A stretch of DNA of 64,000 nt, taken from assembly GCA_035457865.1 (NCBI GenBank), contig DATIAR010000082.1, positions 1 through 64,000 of the forward strand, read 5' to 3'. Below, one piece after another: positions 42,055-49,661 of the stretch (position 1 is its first letter; the number at the start of each line of letters is the position of its first letter). This DNA is from UBA8516 sp035457865 (GTDB lineage Archaea; Thermoproteota; Nitrososphaeria; Nitrososphaerales; Nitrosopumilaceae). The notes under the pieces are model-generated. The model had not been told where the DNA came from and ran no database searches. It saw only the letters and a program-made list of their open reading frames with translations. A program made the translations under genes and the position numbers.

Positions 42055-42128
42055 TGCGGTTGCCGGGATTTGAACCCGGGTCGCGGAATTGGCAATCCCG
42101 CATATTAACCAAGCTGTACTACAACCGC
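42055..42128 (-). tRNA. tRNA-Gly(GCC)
   Basis: On the minus strand the acceptor GCGGTTG pairs with CAACCGC, discriminator A, no encoded CCA. The anticodon arm CGGGA-TTGCCAA-TTCCG gives anticodon GCC (one G-U pair), and the T arm is CCGGG-TTCAAAT-CCCGG. No intron. CTTTAATAGA at about 42151-42160 (minus) is a likely box A. Confidence 0.97.
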
Positions 42129-42210
42129 TCAAACGATTTAGAAAATTCTAGTCTATTAAAGCGTACTGGTTAGTAATACTATTTTTAATCACGCATTATC
42201 TAGATAAGAC

Positions 42211-42498
42211 ATGGATAAGAAACTAGAAGAAAAAATTAATCAGAAAATTAATGAGGTCGCAGAAAACACAAATGAAATTAACAAAATAATAAATTCGCTA
42301 GAAAAATTACGAACTCATTCTGATTCTTTTGGTTACGGTATAGTGGTTGGTAGACTTTACAATTCGTTTTATTACCAATGTAGAAGAATATTAAAACGAA
42401 ATCCTACGAATGAAGAATTTCTAGAATTTCTTGATACCTTAAATAAAAACCAAATAAAAATTCTTGACGCACTAAAATTAAGCAACCGTAGCTTTTAG
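42211..42498 (+). CDS. Small helical hypothetical protein
   Basis: A 95-residue protein, mostly helical: a predicted coiled coil in the first 40 residues (KKLEEKINQKINEVAENTNEINKIINSLEKL), a middle segment GYGIVVGRLYNSFYYQCRRILKRNPTNEEFLEFL and a Lys-rich end. Function unknown. ATTTTTAATC (42181-42190) is centred 26 bases before the ATG, so it has its own leaderless promoter. Its last 21 bases overlap the convergent L10e gene. Confidence 0.68.
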   Translation: MDKKLEEKINQKINEVAENTNEINKIINSLEKLRTHSDSFGYGIVVGRLYNSFYYQCRRILKRNPTNEEFLEFLDTLNKNQIKILDALKLSNRSF

Positions 42499-42984
42499 AG
42501 GAATCACCTTAATCGAGGGAGTCATAGGCAGTTTAACTGCAGCACCATGCAATGCTTTTTTCGCAACCTCTAGGTGTTCTTTTTTGACATGAACCTCCAT
42601 GATACATTGATCTCGATTTACTCGTGCAGCTAAACTTACTGCTTTTCCAAAAGCTCCTCTCATACCTTCCTGAAGTCTATCCGCACCAGCTGTTGCAATC
42701 ATCTTGTTTTCTCTAAGTAAAATGTGTGGATAAATTCTAAGAGTAGAAAAGTAGCCAGTTTCACCAGTTACCTGTTCAATCTTTTTGTTTGCTGATAGTC
42801 TAGCTGCTTCTATTGCCATGTGTCTTATCTGGACCTTTTCACTTGAACAGAGCTGTACACAGTAATCATAATCTGCTCTCTGTCCACCAGAAAACTTGGC
42901 TATTTTTATCTGTGGTTTACCTTTAATGTACTTCTTCCGTGTATACGGTTGACCATTACCAATTCTATAATTTGCTCCGTGCAT
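42478..42984 (-). CDS. rpl10e: 50S ribosomal protein L10e (uL16)
   Basis: uL16 lies near the peptidyl-transferase centre and the tRNA acceptor ends. Family blocks include HGANYRIGNGQPYTRKKYIKGKPQ, QIRHMAIEAARLSANK, LRIYPHILLRENKMIATAGADRLQEGMRGAFGKAVSLAARV. The 168-residue length is normal for archaea. The gene stands alone; TTTAGATAAG (about 43003-43012, minus) is a possible box A about 24 bases before the ATG. Confidence 0.96.
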   Translation of the reverse strand: MHGANYRIGNGQPYTRKKYIKGKPQIKIAKFSGGQRADYDYCVQLCSSEKVQIRHMAIEAARLSANKKIEQVTGETGYFSTLRIYPHILLRENKMIATAGADRLQEGMRGAFGKAVSLAARVNRDQCIMEVHVKKEHLEVAKKALHGAAVKLPMTPSIKVIPLKATVA

Positions 42985-43084
42985 AACAACACTTTTGATT
43001 GCTTATCTAAAGCCCATATTTTAACCGTGAGATTTTGTCAAGTATCTTTTGCAGTATGATTAGAATAAGGTCCGTAGTATTATA

Positions 43085-43678
43085 TTGTTAAATCATTTGT
43101 TGGAAAGTGTGTCTGATATAGAGTCCAAGGTAGAGGGAATATTAGTAAAAGATCACACTTTGATCTCAGACAAAAACATGCAAAATGGTTTAGAACAAAA
43201 GGGATTTGGTGAAATAATAAAGAAAAAATTTTTTTTAAAACCTTTTGAATCTCTTTATCTCCTACACACTGATAAACTTAAGCTAACAAGAGGAAGTCAG
43301 CTGATTAACTTTGATTTAATGATGCAGGAATGTTTGAAATTTGATAATGATATTTTAACAAAATTTCTTGTTTATCGTGATCTCAGAACCAAAGGATACA
43401 TAGCAAAAAATGGTTTTGGATTTGGTACTGATTTTAGAGTATATGATAGAGGACAATTTGGTGAAAAGGCGGCCAAATATGTTGTGTTTGGATTAAGTGA
43501 AGGAAAACGAGAGAAAATGGGATTACTACAAAAACAGATAGAGCAAATAACAAAAATGGGAAAGGAGCCAGTTATTGCAGTTATAGAAAGGCGCGGTGAA
43601 GTGATTTATTATAAAATTTCAAGAATTAAATTCCTAGAAAACAAAGATCAGTCTACGTTATCCGCCATAGAATTCTGA
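43085..43678 (+). CDS. endA: tRNA-splicing endonuclease (EndA) subunit lacking the catalytic His
   Basis: EndA removes introns at bulge-helix-bulge motifs in tRNA and rRNA precursors. The protein has an N domain (about 1-90) and the C-terminal catalytic-fold domain: KFLVYRDLRTKGYIAKNGFGFGTDFRVYDRG contains Tyr120 of the triad, and GEVIYYKISRIKF is the last family block with Lys157/Lys160 just before it. The His of the family HSxYLV motif is replaced by Ala (EKAAKYVVF, 127-135). It could thus be the structural partner of an (alpha-beta)2 enzyme or an altered catalytic subunit. Start TTG at 43085. tRNA-Ser in this window carries an intron. Confidence 0.85.
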   Translation: MLNHLLESVSDIESKVEGILVKDHTLISDKNMQNGLEQKGFGEIIKKKFFLKPFESLYLLHTDKLKLTRGSQLINFDLMMQECLKFDNDILTKFLVYRDLRTKGYIAKNGFGFGTDFRVYDRGQFGEKAAKYVVFGLSEGKREKMGLLQKQIEQITKMGKEPVIAVIERRGEVIYYKISRIKFLENKDQSTLSAIEF

Positions 43679-43685
43679 CTTTATC

Positions 43686-43695
43686 TTAAAATATT
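43686..43695 (+). promoter_or_regulatory. Box A promoter of a zinc-binding mini-gene
   Basis: TTAAAATATT is centred 26 bases before the ATG at 43716, which selects that ATG over an in-frame upstream start at 43701. Confidence 0.55.
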
Positions 43696-43715
43696 ATGGG
43701 GTGTTTTTCATCAAC

Positions 43716-43883
43716 ATGGATTTTAAAGAAATCTATTGCCACAACTGTAAGAAAACCTTGGGTAGATATAATGAAAAATATTTTTCAGACATGAAAATAG
43801 CCGAAATAATAAAATCAAATCATGCTTCTCATATACACGAAGGTCATCAAATAGTAGTTAGAAGAATTGCAAAGAATTCTTAA
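43716..43883 (+). CDS. 55-residue Cys/His mini-protein
   Basis: The sequence opens MDFKEIYCHNCKKTLGRYNEK, with C-x2-C followed by a helix (MKIAEIIKSNHASHIHEGHQ) that bears four His residues. C-H-N-C plus H-x-x-H can hold zinc. The position of the box A 26 bases upstream argues for a real leaderless gene. Its function is unknown; small zinc proteins of this kind in archaea can be transcription or ribosome-associated factors. Confidence 0.68.
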   Translation: MDFKEIYCHNCKKTLGRYNEKYFSDMKIAEIIKSNHASHIHEGHQIVVRRIAKNS

Positions 43884-44015
43884 ATATACTTTTAACAGAA
43901 AGAATTTGACTGAAATCATACACAAAATGAAACCATTATGCAGAATATGTGAGAATATAACTAAACCAGAATTTCAAAACAACTTCTATCTTACAAATTT
44001 CTTCACATTATCAAA

Positions 44016-44186
44016 TCAGGAAACTAGACATAATTCACAATCACAAAGTGTGTCAGGATTGTTTTTAGCAAGACATTTGCTATGTTGACCTGCTTGACAC
44101 TGAACACAGATGGTATTTTTATCTTCTAATTTAGAATATTTTGGTGCACCATCAAAACCGAATCCGCCGTCCTTTGGCCCAACCAT
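44016..44186 (-). CDS. 56-residue Cys-rich mini-protein
   Basis: Reading on the minus strand from the ATG at 44186, the protein starts MVGPKDGGFGFDGAPKYSK and holds C-x2-C (28, 31), H-x2-C (36, 39... H35 to C38) and C-x-C-x2-C near the end (CDCELC). Six Cys and one His suggest one or two bound metal ions. A weak box A AAATACA lies about 25 bases upstream. A plus-strand frame overlaps this region but has only one CxxC and no second knuckle, so the minus-strand frame is preferred. Function unknown. Confidence 0.68.
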   Translation of the reverse strand: MVGPKDGGFGFDGAPKYSKLEDKNTICVQCQAGQHSKCLAKNNPDTLCDCELCLVS

Positions 44187-44280
44187 GTGTTATATGGTTT
44201 TCAACTTGTATTTCTAGGTAACCGAAAATGATAACAAAGTCTTTTTAATATAACCTAAAAAAATTTAAAACAAAATTCTA

Positions 44281-44356
44281 TGCTCCCGCCGGGATTTGAA
44301 CCCGGGATCACTGCCTTGAGAGGGCAGTATGCTTAGCCGGACTACACCACAGGAGC
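44281..44356 (-). tRNA. tRNA-Glu(CTC)
   Basis: On the minus strand the acceptor GCTCCTG pairs with CGGGAGC (one G-U pair), discriminator A, no encoded CCA. The anticodon arm CTGCC-CTCTCAA-GGCAG gives anticodon CTC; the T arm has TTCAAAT in its loop. No intron is present. Confidence 0.96.
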
Positions 44357-44437
44357 TTGCTAAAAGCCATAAGGAATTAGCAATTTAAAGCAATGTTTTA
44401 GCATTACATGGATTTGTAAAATTTAACAGCTTTGATA

Positions 44438-44445
44438 CTTTATAG
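44438..44445 (+). promoter_or_regulatory. Box A promoter of the 295-residue hypothetical gene
   Basis: CTTTATAG is centred 26 bases before the ATG at 44468 and lies after an in-frame TTG at 44432, so the ATG is the better start. Confidence 0.55.
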
Positions 44446-44467
44446 CAAAAACCAAAGTAATTTTTTT

Positions 44468-45355
44468 ATGGAACTAAAAAATTTAATACAAAAACTTTCA
44501 CTTTCATCTTTTCCATCTGGACTCGGAGGATGTAGAAGTAATGGAATTAATTTTGAGTGTTGCGAATACAACATTTCAATATTTGATGATAAAAAAGGTG
44601 AATCTATACATGAAATTGATGGTGAATTTATCAAACTTCATCATGGTTCGCTTTCCGAAACTCATCCTGCAATTCTAAGACAATTTGAAAATATGCAAAT
44701 CATATCAGACGAGCAATGGAAACTTCGGATGTTTCTGACAGAAATTAAAGAAAAACAAACCAAGATCTCCAACTCATATACTCAAAGTTGTCTAGTTGAT
44801 GCAGGAGTATACGCAACAAAAGCAAAAGAGGCAGTTAAAACATCTGATCCGCTTGCACCTATATGGATAAAATGTAGTGCATATTTTCTTGCAGATGCAA
44901 TATCACTAATAAATCTTAAAAGACCCAGTCCCACCCATATGTTAGAATCTATACGCGGATTCCAAAAAAATAGAATAAACAAAAATTTTGAGACAGTACA
45001 TCAATGTTTAGGAATAGAAAGAGCATCAACATCGCTTCTAAATAGAATGCTCAAATCTACAATAGGATTTTCTGATATGGTTGAAGCAAATAGTCATTCA
45101 AAAATTATTGAAAGAAAATACAATCATCTTGTGCAAAACTCCTTTCTTTCTGATTGTTATTTTTATCTTGGTTACATAAACAGAAATAATTTAATTAAAA
45201 TCAAGGATTCAATACATCAGAAACCAGATCTTATTCATATTCTTAGAGTTGCATTTGACATTGAAAGTGATCTATTAATAGTTGAACAACAAACATCAAC
45301 CCTTTTAAAAACCATAAATGAAATTCTATCAACCATAAAAAATCAGTATGTATAA
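44468..45355 (+). CDS. Hypothetical protein, 295 residues
   Basis: No family is recognised. The N-terminal 70 residues contain a short strand region with Cys (GLGGCRSNGINFECCEYNISIFD); the remainder is largely helical (DEQWKLRMFLTEIKEKQTKISNSYTQ, DPLAPIWIKCSAYFLADAISLINLKRPSPTHMLESIRGF, LLIVEQQTSTLLKTINEIL) and reminiscent of HEPN- or nucleotidyltransferase-substrate-like helical bundles, but no catalytic motif is visible. It is a single gene with its own box A. The metallothionein-like gene follows 57 bases later with its own promoter. Confidence 0.65.
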   Translation: MELKNLIQKLSLSSFPSGLGGCRSNGINFECCEYNISIFDDKKGESIHEIDGEFIKLHHGSLSETHPAILRQFENMQIISDEQWKLRMFLTEIKEKQTKISNSYTQSCLVDAGVYATKAKEAVKTSDPLAPIWIKCSAYFLADAISLINLKRPSPTHMLESIRGFQKNRINKNFETVHQCLGIERASTSLLNRMLKSTIGFSDMVEANSHSKIIERKYNHLVQNSFLSDCYFYLGYINRNNLIKIKDSIHQKPDLIHILRVAFDIESDLLIVEQQTSTLLKTINEILSTIKNQYV

Positions 45356-45380
45356 CAGCGTTTTTAATTTTCTGATAAAC

Positions 45381-45388
45381 CTTTAAAA
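45381..45388 (+). promoter_or_regulatory. Box A promoter of the metallothionein-like gene
   Basis: CTTTAAAA is centred 27 bases before the ATG at 45412, giving a leaderless mRNA. Confidence 0.6.
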
Positions 45389-45411
45389 CCCGGTGGGAGA
45401 TCCTCTTTGAT

Positions 45412-45555
45412 ATGACAGATGCATCATGCGGATGTGGATCTCCGACGGGAACAGATAGTATTTGTGACTGTGAAGAACAAGGAGAATGCTTATGCGATTC
45501 AACATGTCAATGCAAAGCTAGTGTTTGCAAAGAAAACGTAAAGCAATATAAGTAG
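45412..45555 (+). CDS. 47-residue metallothionein-like Cys-rich protein
   Basis: The protein begins MTDASCGCGSPTGTDSICDC and has nine Cys in 47 residues, eight of them in four C-x-C pairs (6/8, 18/20, 26/28, 32/34) plus Cys39, with no aromatic residue before the terminal Tyr. C-x-C spacing with Ser, Lys and few hydrophobics is the composition of metallothioneins, which bind Zn, Cu or Cd in thiolate clusters. Own box A and a T-rich tract behind it mark an independent gene. Next to a cupredoxin gene, copper buffering is plausible, but this is inference; it has no recognised homology to me. Confidence 0.72.
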   Translation: MTDASCGCGSPTGTDSICDCEEQGECLCDSTCQCKASVCKENVKQYK

Positions 45556-45568
45556 ATTCTCACGGCTC

Positions 45569-45588
45569 CTTTTTCCTTTCTTTTTTAT
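45569..45588 (+). terminator. T-rich terminator after the metallothionein-like gene
   Basis: A pyrimidine tract with runs of T5, T3 and T6 begins 14 bases after the stop codon at 45555. Archaeal RNA polymerase terminates on such T-rich stretches without needing a hairpin. Confidence 0.55.
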
Positions 45589-45598
45589 TACCTGATTA

Positions 45599-45766
45599 CT
45601 ATTCTTTTTCTTCTTCAAGATCCCAAGATTTTACCAATTCCTTTTGAAATTTGTCTACCTGCTTCTCATTGAGACGATCTCCGCAGTTCTTGTGTGTTGG
45701 AACAACAATCATGCCATTAAGTTTGAATTCAACTTCATACATGTGTACTTTATCGCATTCACACAT
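45599..45766 (-). CDS. 55-residue mini-protein with N-terminal CxC
   Basis: The minus-strand frame from the ATG at 45766 begins MCECDKVHMYEVEFKLNGM and ends in an acidic DLEEEKE tail. It has C-x-C at 2 and 4, His8, His25 and Cys28, a possible metal site joining the first and middle segments, followed by a helix (LNEKQVDKFQKELVKSWDLEEE). GTATATTT (AAATATAC on the minus strand, 45788-45795) is centred 26 bases upstream. The plus-strand frame across this region lacks these signs. Function unknown. Confidence 0.68.
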   Translation of the reverse strand: MCECDKVHMYEVEFKLNGMIVVPTHKNCGDRLNEKQVDKFQKELVKSWDLEEEKE

Positions 45767-45787
45767 ATTCGAAATAATATTCTGCCA

Positions 45788-45795
45788 GTATATTT
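45788..45795 (-). promoter_or_regulatory. Box A promoter of the CxC mini-gene
   Basis: AAATATAC on the minus strand is centred 26 bases before the ATG at 45766. Less than 30 bases away on the other strand is the TTAACTATAG box of the cupredoxin gene, so the spacer holds two divergent promoters. Confidence 0.55.
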
Positions 45796-45841
45796 GCCTA
45801 TTTGAAAGATTTAACTATAGGATTTCGTTTTATGAAAATGC

Positions 45842-47395
45842 TTGAAAAAGTATTTAGCTATTGTCTTTTTCACCATTTTGTTAGCAGCCCCTATTGGAAT
45901 TAAGGGTGCATTTGCAGCTGATACATGGTACGCTGGTGAGGGACTAAAAGAGGGAGACTACTTTAGATACAATCTTTGTCAAGCTGATTTTAAATCATGT
46001 ACACCGTTTGAGATGGATTTTTGGGTTAAAGGAAAAACAGAGCATGGTGATTGGAATTTTCAAGTGCTTGTAATCGATGGCAACAAAATAGTCAAAGGAG
46101 AAATGGAAGTTGGCAGAGTAGCGCCAGAACCTCTTGTTGTAAGTAAAGGATTAGAAAGCTATGCTTCGGCGTATAAATCATCAATTGCTTGGCTTTCAGG
46201 TTATGCAACAAGGATTGAACCAAAAGACTTTGCAGCTCCAGCTTGGGGTAAGATTGGTTCTATCGGTGGCATGGAAGTAGGTCCACGCGGTGTCCAAGAA
46301 ACACTAATTGTTCAAGCAGGTTCCTTTGATACGCACCTTATTGGTTGGCATAAATCTACTGACAACAAGATTTGGGTAAAAGATAATTTCCCATTTCCAA
46401 TTAAGGCCCTTACTTTTGTTGATGTAAGTAGCGGAACTATTCCAACTCTGTTTCAATTTGAACTATTAGAGTATGGAAATACTGCAACTCCGCCTGACTT
46501 TTTTGATGTGTCCGCTACTATAGTCACCACAGATGAACAATGTCCAAAAGACAATTCGGTCAAACAGGGACATGACAATCTTGATTCGCATGGTATGATT
46601 GTATCATATGGTTATTCGCCTGAAATACCAAGAAGTGGATGTGAGATAACATTGACATTTGAATTTCAAAAAACATTCGATGTTAATCAGTTTGAGTCAG
46701 ATGTTCATTATGACATCTTTGTTGTAGATGATGATGGTAACTTTCTAAGATCACTTGCACAAGAACAAGGTAAAGATCACCTCTTTGCCCCAGTTGGAAA
46801 AGAATTCAGAAAAATGACAGTAAAGGAACCACCGGGAATAGCTCACTATATTATTCATGTTTATGGTACTGGTCCTGATGGAATAGCACCTGATTCCACC
46901 AAGAGTGGTAGCCTAAAAATTGATATCAATGTTGCAAAAGGTTCTGAACCCGTTACTCCAGTAGATACACCACCTGTGACAAAACCAAATCCGCCTATGA
47001 AAATTACAATTGATATGCCAGAAGGTGCAGCAAATATTGATAATGAAATTTTCTATGAACCTGCAGATACATATGTGACTCCAGGCTCTACAATCACTTG
47101 GACTAACAGTGACACGGCTGCGCACACGGTAACTAGCGGAACTCCAAGCAAAGGACCTGATGGTAAATTCGATAGTGGTCTGTTTGGTCCAGGAAAGAAG
47201 TTTGAAACCATGCTTAATGAAAAGGGCACTTACCCATACTTCTGTCAAGTTCATCCTTGGATGGCTGGTTCAATAACGGTCGATCCTACTGCAATTCCCG
47301 AATTTCCAATAAGCATCATGATAATATTGGTTTTAGTTGTTGCGGCAAGTATCATAATTTCTAAATTCAAAAACATAACATATTCTAAATTCTAA
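45842..47395 (+). CDS. Secreted, membrane-anchored multidomain blue copper (cupredoxin) protein
   Basis: A signal peptide (IVFFTILLAAPIGIKGAFA) precedes a domain of about 200 residues found again in the next gene (KIWVKDNFPFPIKAL), a beta-sandwich domain around 240-370, a Pro/Thr linker and a plastocyanin-type domain (about 380-485). The type-1 copper ligands are His in AAHTV and Cys, His and Met in FCQVHPWM. IPEFP followed by a membrane segment (ISIMIILVLVVAASIII) anchors the C terminus. The TTG at 45842 is centred 26 bases after TTAACTATAG. Such cupredoxins serve as electron carriers in ammonia oxidisers; the partner is not known. Confidence 0.87.
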   Translation: MKKYLAIVFFTILLAAPIGIKGAFAADTWYAGEGLKEGDYFRYNLCQADFKSCTPFEMDFWVKGKTEHGDWNFQVLVIDGNKIVKGEMEVGRVAPEPLVVSKGLESYASAYKSSIAWLSGYATRIEPKDFAAPAWGKIGSIGGMEVGPRGVQETLIVQAGSFDTHLIGWHKSTDNKIWVKDNFPFPIKALTFVDVSSGTIPTLFQFELLEYGNTATPPDFFDVSATIVTTDEQCPKDNSVKQGHDNLDSHGMIVSYGYSPEIPRSGCEITLTFEFQKTFDVNQFESDVHYDIFVVDDDGNFLRSLAQEQGKDHLFAPVGKEFRKMTVKEPPGIAHYIIHVYGTGPDGIAPDSTKSGSLKIDINVAKGSEPVTPVDTPPVTKPNPPMKITIDMPEGAANIDNEIFYEPADTYVTPGSTITWTNSDTAAHTVTSGTPSKGPDGKFDSGLFGPGKKFETMLNEKGTYPYFCQVHPWMAGSITVDPTAIPEFPISIMIILVLVVAASIIISKFKNITYSKF

Positions 47396-47412
47396 AAAAT
47401 AGTTTGACGCAA

Positions 47413-48099
47413 ATGAATAGTAAAGCAAAGATTGGCGTAATCATTCTAATTTCTGCAGCAGTTATAGGTCTGTTATATCCAATATTGATAGGATTACCTG
47501 GGCAAGATGAAAATATAATTCCAAGAGATGCAAGTAAATGGCACATAGGTAAAGGTGCAGAATACAATCCTATAATGCATTATGATGTAACATCTGCAGA
47601 TGGGGTGATGTTTTCTGTAAAGATTGAATTTTTTAATGATATAACAAAAAAACAAATGATCCTTGCTCAAATTGATGATAATGCTACAGGAAAAAAAATT
47701 GATCATAAAACATCTCTGAGTAGTGCTTACACCTTTGAAGAAGTATCAGGAGATGCTACACCATATTTTCAAGTCCTTGATGAAACCATCTTTGCTATTA
47801 GGGACGTTGCACTTGAAGACAAGTATCTTGTCAAAAAAGCGGTTTGGGACACTATCTTCATTGGAGCGTTAACACAGAATCTAGTTGTGACAGAACATGG
47901 GAAGACCTCATTCGCATTTGGCTCTGTTGATGCCTTTACGGTATCTTACAACATAGGAAACAAAGTAAACAAATTCTGGATTGTTGATAATCTTCCTCTC
48001 CCAGTAAAGGCAGAGGTCTATGATATTGATGGCAATTTACAATATTCTTACGAGCTAATCTCGCTTCTTGCTCCACTCACACCTGGATTTAGCTTATAA
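47413..48099 (+). CDS. Membrane-anchored extracellular protein, paralogous to a domain of the cupredoxin protein
   Basis: One N-terminal membrane segment (IGVIILISAAVIGLLYPILIGLPG) anchors a domain of about 190 residues outside the cell. The segment KFWIVDNLPLPVKAEVYD matches KIWVKDNFPFPIKALTF of the preceding cupredoxin protein, and the surrounding strands align in order (TVSYNIGNK / FDTHLIGWHK), so both share one domain of unknown function. No copper ligands are present here. The ATG at 47413 is used; TTG at 47404 is also possible. Gene spacing (17 bases) suggests co-transcription. The 3' end overlaps a convergent gene by 52 bases. Confidence 0.72.
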   Translation: MNSKAKIGVIILISAAVIGLLYPILIGLPGQDENIIPRDASKWHIGKGAEYNPIMHYDVTSADGVMFSVKIEFFNDITKKQMILAQIDDNATGKKIDHKTSLSSAYTFEEVSGDATPYFQVLDETIFAIRDVALEDKYLVKKAVWDTIFIGALTQNLVVTEHGKTSFAFGSVDAFTVSYNIGNKVNKFWIVDNLPLPVKAEVYDIDGNLQYSYELISLLAPLTPGFSL

Positions 48100-48554
48100 C
48101 AGTTAATCAAAAGCCAATCACAAAATTCTGTTACTTTTCTATCAAATTTACACCATACATGCAAAGAATGGGGGAGTATGTCAATTCTACCTGATTCTAA
48201 AAAAACCTTGACGCCTTCTTTTCCTTCATACATGTATGCATCTTCAACTTTTATATCTCCAAAAATCTCTTTTGCCTTTAATTTTATCATTTCTCTTTTA
48301 ATTGGAAACACCTTTCGTGTCATATCGATTACCATGCTAATGTCTTGTGTTCCATAGGCTTCGTAATCTTCTATCTTTCCACTTTGTGGGAAGTTTAGAA
48401 GTAATGACATTTTGTATTTTTTTCCTACCTTTGTAGCAATCTCATTCATTGTTGTAAAAGCAATGCCGGGTGATTTTGTCAGTAAAAATCTAATTTGCGC
48501 TATGTTTGATTTCAGTTCTTTTTGTAACTCTTCTATGATCGCGCTAAAAGTCAT
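48048..48554 (-). CDS. Hypothetical protein, 168 residues
   Basis: A soluble protein with a mixed pattern: helix MTFSAIIEELQKELKSNIAQIRFLL, strands and helices around IEDYEAYGTQDISMVIDMTRKVFPIKREMIKLKAKEIFGDI, and an Ile/Leu-rich C-terminal half with VHVWCKFDRKVTEFCDWLLINC. I recognise no family. The 3' end overlaps the convergent membrane protein gene by 52 bases, unusual for this compact genome. The start is the ATG at 48554. Confidence 0.63.
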   Translation of the reverse strand: MTFSAIIEELQKELKSNIAQIRFLLTKSPGIAFTTMNEIATKVGKKYKMSLLLNFPQSGKIEDYEAYGTQDISMVIDMTRKVFPIKREMIKLKAKEIFGDIKVEDAYMYEGKEGVKVFLESGRIDILPHSLHVWCKFDRKVTEFCDWLLINCYKLNPGVSGARSEISS

Positions 48555-48625
48555 ATCTTAAATTTGAAATTTTACAATATATCTATTAGGTTATCTTTTT
48601 TACACACCAATTAACATTTAGCTTT

Positions 48626-49270
48626 GTGCTTCCTCTTGACAAAGATGGTGTTCCATATGATGAAGGATCCGAGAGAACCGATAATGTTGAGGATTATAAA
48701 GTTACATGCATGCAGTTCATAAAAGACATTAGCAACGACTATCTTGCTTGGGTAGATTATTACAAACTTTTAGTAGAAGAAGATAAAAGACGACGCGATA
48801 GGATTTTTGCTACTGTAGAAAGAACAAATGAGTGGATTGCCAGAGTTGCTACTACAATAAAAGGTGTTGACGTAGTAATGAATGATGGTATCCAAAAGAT
48901 GGCAGAAAGCACCGCTGGATATCCATTTCAGATTGGCGTCTTTGTAAACAATACCGCCGGTTATACTATGTCAAGACCTGAAATGATTGACATAAATGTA
49001 AAATCGATGGGGCGTGAAGGACACAAAGTTAAACTTGGTTGGCACCAAAAAGACAAGCGTTTTTTAATTAACACCACAGGGAAAGATGTTACAATTGATG
49101 AATCAAAAATATCGGACGCAGAGTTTGATTTTCTCGATATCATCCTTAAGATGAATGCCCTAGGGTGCCAACAACGTGACTTGATATCATTTACCCTGAT
49201 AATTTCAGAAACAATCGATGGTCAAGAAGTTGAAAGGCGTGGTATGACAACAATTATTCATATAATTTGA
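48626..49270 (+). CDS. Hypothetical protein, 214 residues
   Basis: Starts with GTG at 48626. A helical N-terminal half (DISNDYLAWVDYYKLLVEEDKRRRDRIFATVERTNEWIARVATTIKGVDVVM) is followed by a beta-rich half (DINVKSMGREGHKVKLGWHQKDKRFLINTTGKDVTIDESKISDAEFDFLDIILKM). No membrane segment, signal or enzyme motif is seen. It overlaps the convergent gene at 49254 by 17 bases. Function unknown. Confidence 0.64.
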   Translation: MLPLDKDGVPYDEGSERTDNVEDYKVTCMQFIKDISNDYLAWVDYYKLLVEEDKRRRDRIFATVERTNEWIARVATTIKGVDVVMNDGIQKMAESTAGYPFQIGVFVNNTAGYTMSRPEMIDINVKSMGREGHKVKLGWHQKDKRFLINTTGKDVTIDESKISDAEFDFLDIILKMNALGCQQRDLISFTLIISETIDGQEVERRGMTTIIHII

Positions 49271-49574
49271 CTTGTAGAACAACCCTTGATTCCTCTGATC
49301 TTTTATCAGAATATTTTAGACGTGATATTTTTTTTGCGAGATCTTCATCAATAACAAATGATGCTTTTCCTAAATGACTTTCATTATTATATTCCAGCAT
49401 CACATCTGGGATTGCAATTGCATTTCTTAACCAATCACTATTGGGATTTCGACGTGAAAAATATATCATCTTATTATAATATACCGCCCTCAACTCAACC
49501 GCATGTGGTTTGCCACTAATTCTACCTCTTGTAATTAATTTAGCATTGAAAACTTGACCATCTTGCAGGTTCAC
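49254..49574 (-). CDS. Split-barrel flavin/deazaflavin-binding protein (DDN-like)
   Basis: The 106-residue protein has the segment KLITRGRISGKPHAVELRAVYYNKMIYFSRRNPNSDWLRNA, which fits the pattern of the F420-dependent DDN/nitroreductase-like split-barrel family (TTRGRxSGxPR, aromatic strand, then NPxWxxNL). The cofactor F420 is likely made here, since cofE is at 19870. Members reduce quinones or nitro compounds; the substrate is unknown. The N terminus is short, which is usual for the small group. It overlaps convergent genes at both ends. Confidence 0.7.
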   Translation of the reverse strand: MNLQDGQVFNAKLITRGRISGKPHAVELRAVYYNKMIYFSRRNPNSDWLRNAIAIPDVMLEYNNESHLGKASFVIDEDLAKKISRLKYSDKRSEESRVVLQVKLYE

Positions 49575-49661
49575 AGTTCTTGTCTTGTTCTAAATAATTT
49601 AACCCCTTGGATTGAAAACTCTGATACATTATACAATAAACCAAAAGCTAAATTCTGGTTC

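Noticed and set aside
43867..44088. Plus-strand open frame (73 residues) with a CRIC motif
   Set aside because: It overlaps the minus-strand Cys-rich frame at 44016-44186, which has several paired Cys and a possible promoter; the plus frame has only one CxxC and an unstructured low-complexity remainder. Its first 40 codons cannot be excluded.
45651..45845. Plus-strand open frame of 64 codons
   Set aside because: Antisense to the minus-strand mini-gene at 45599-45766 that has a box A at the correct distance and a Cys/His pattern.
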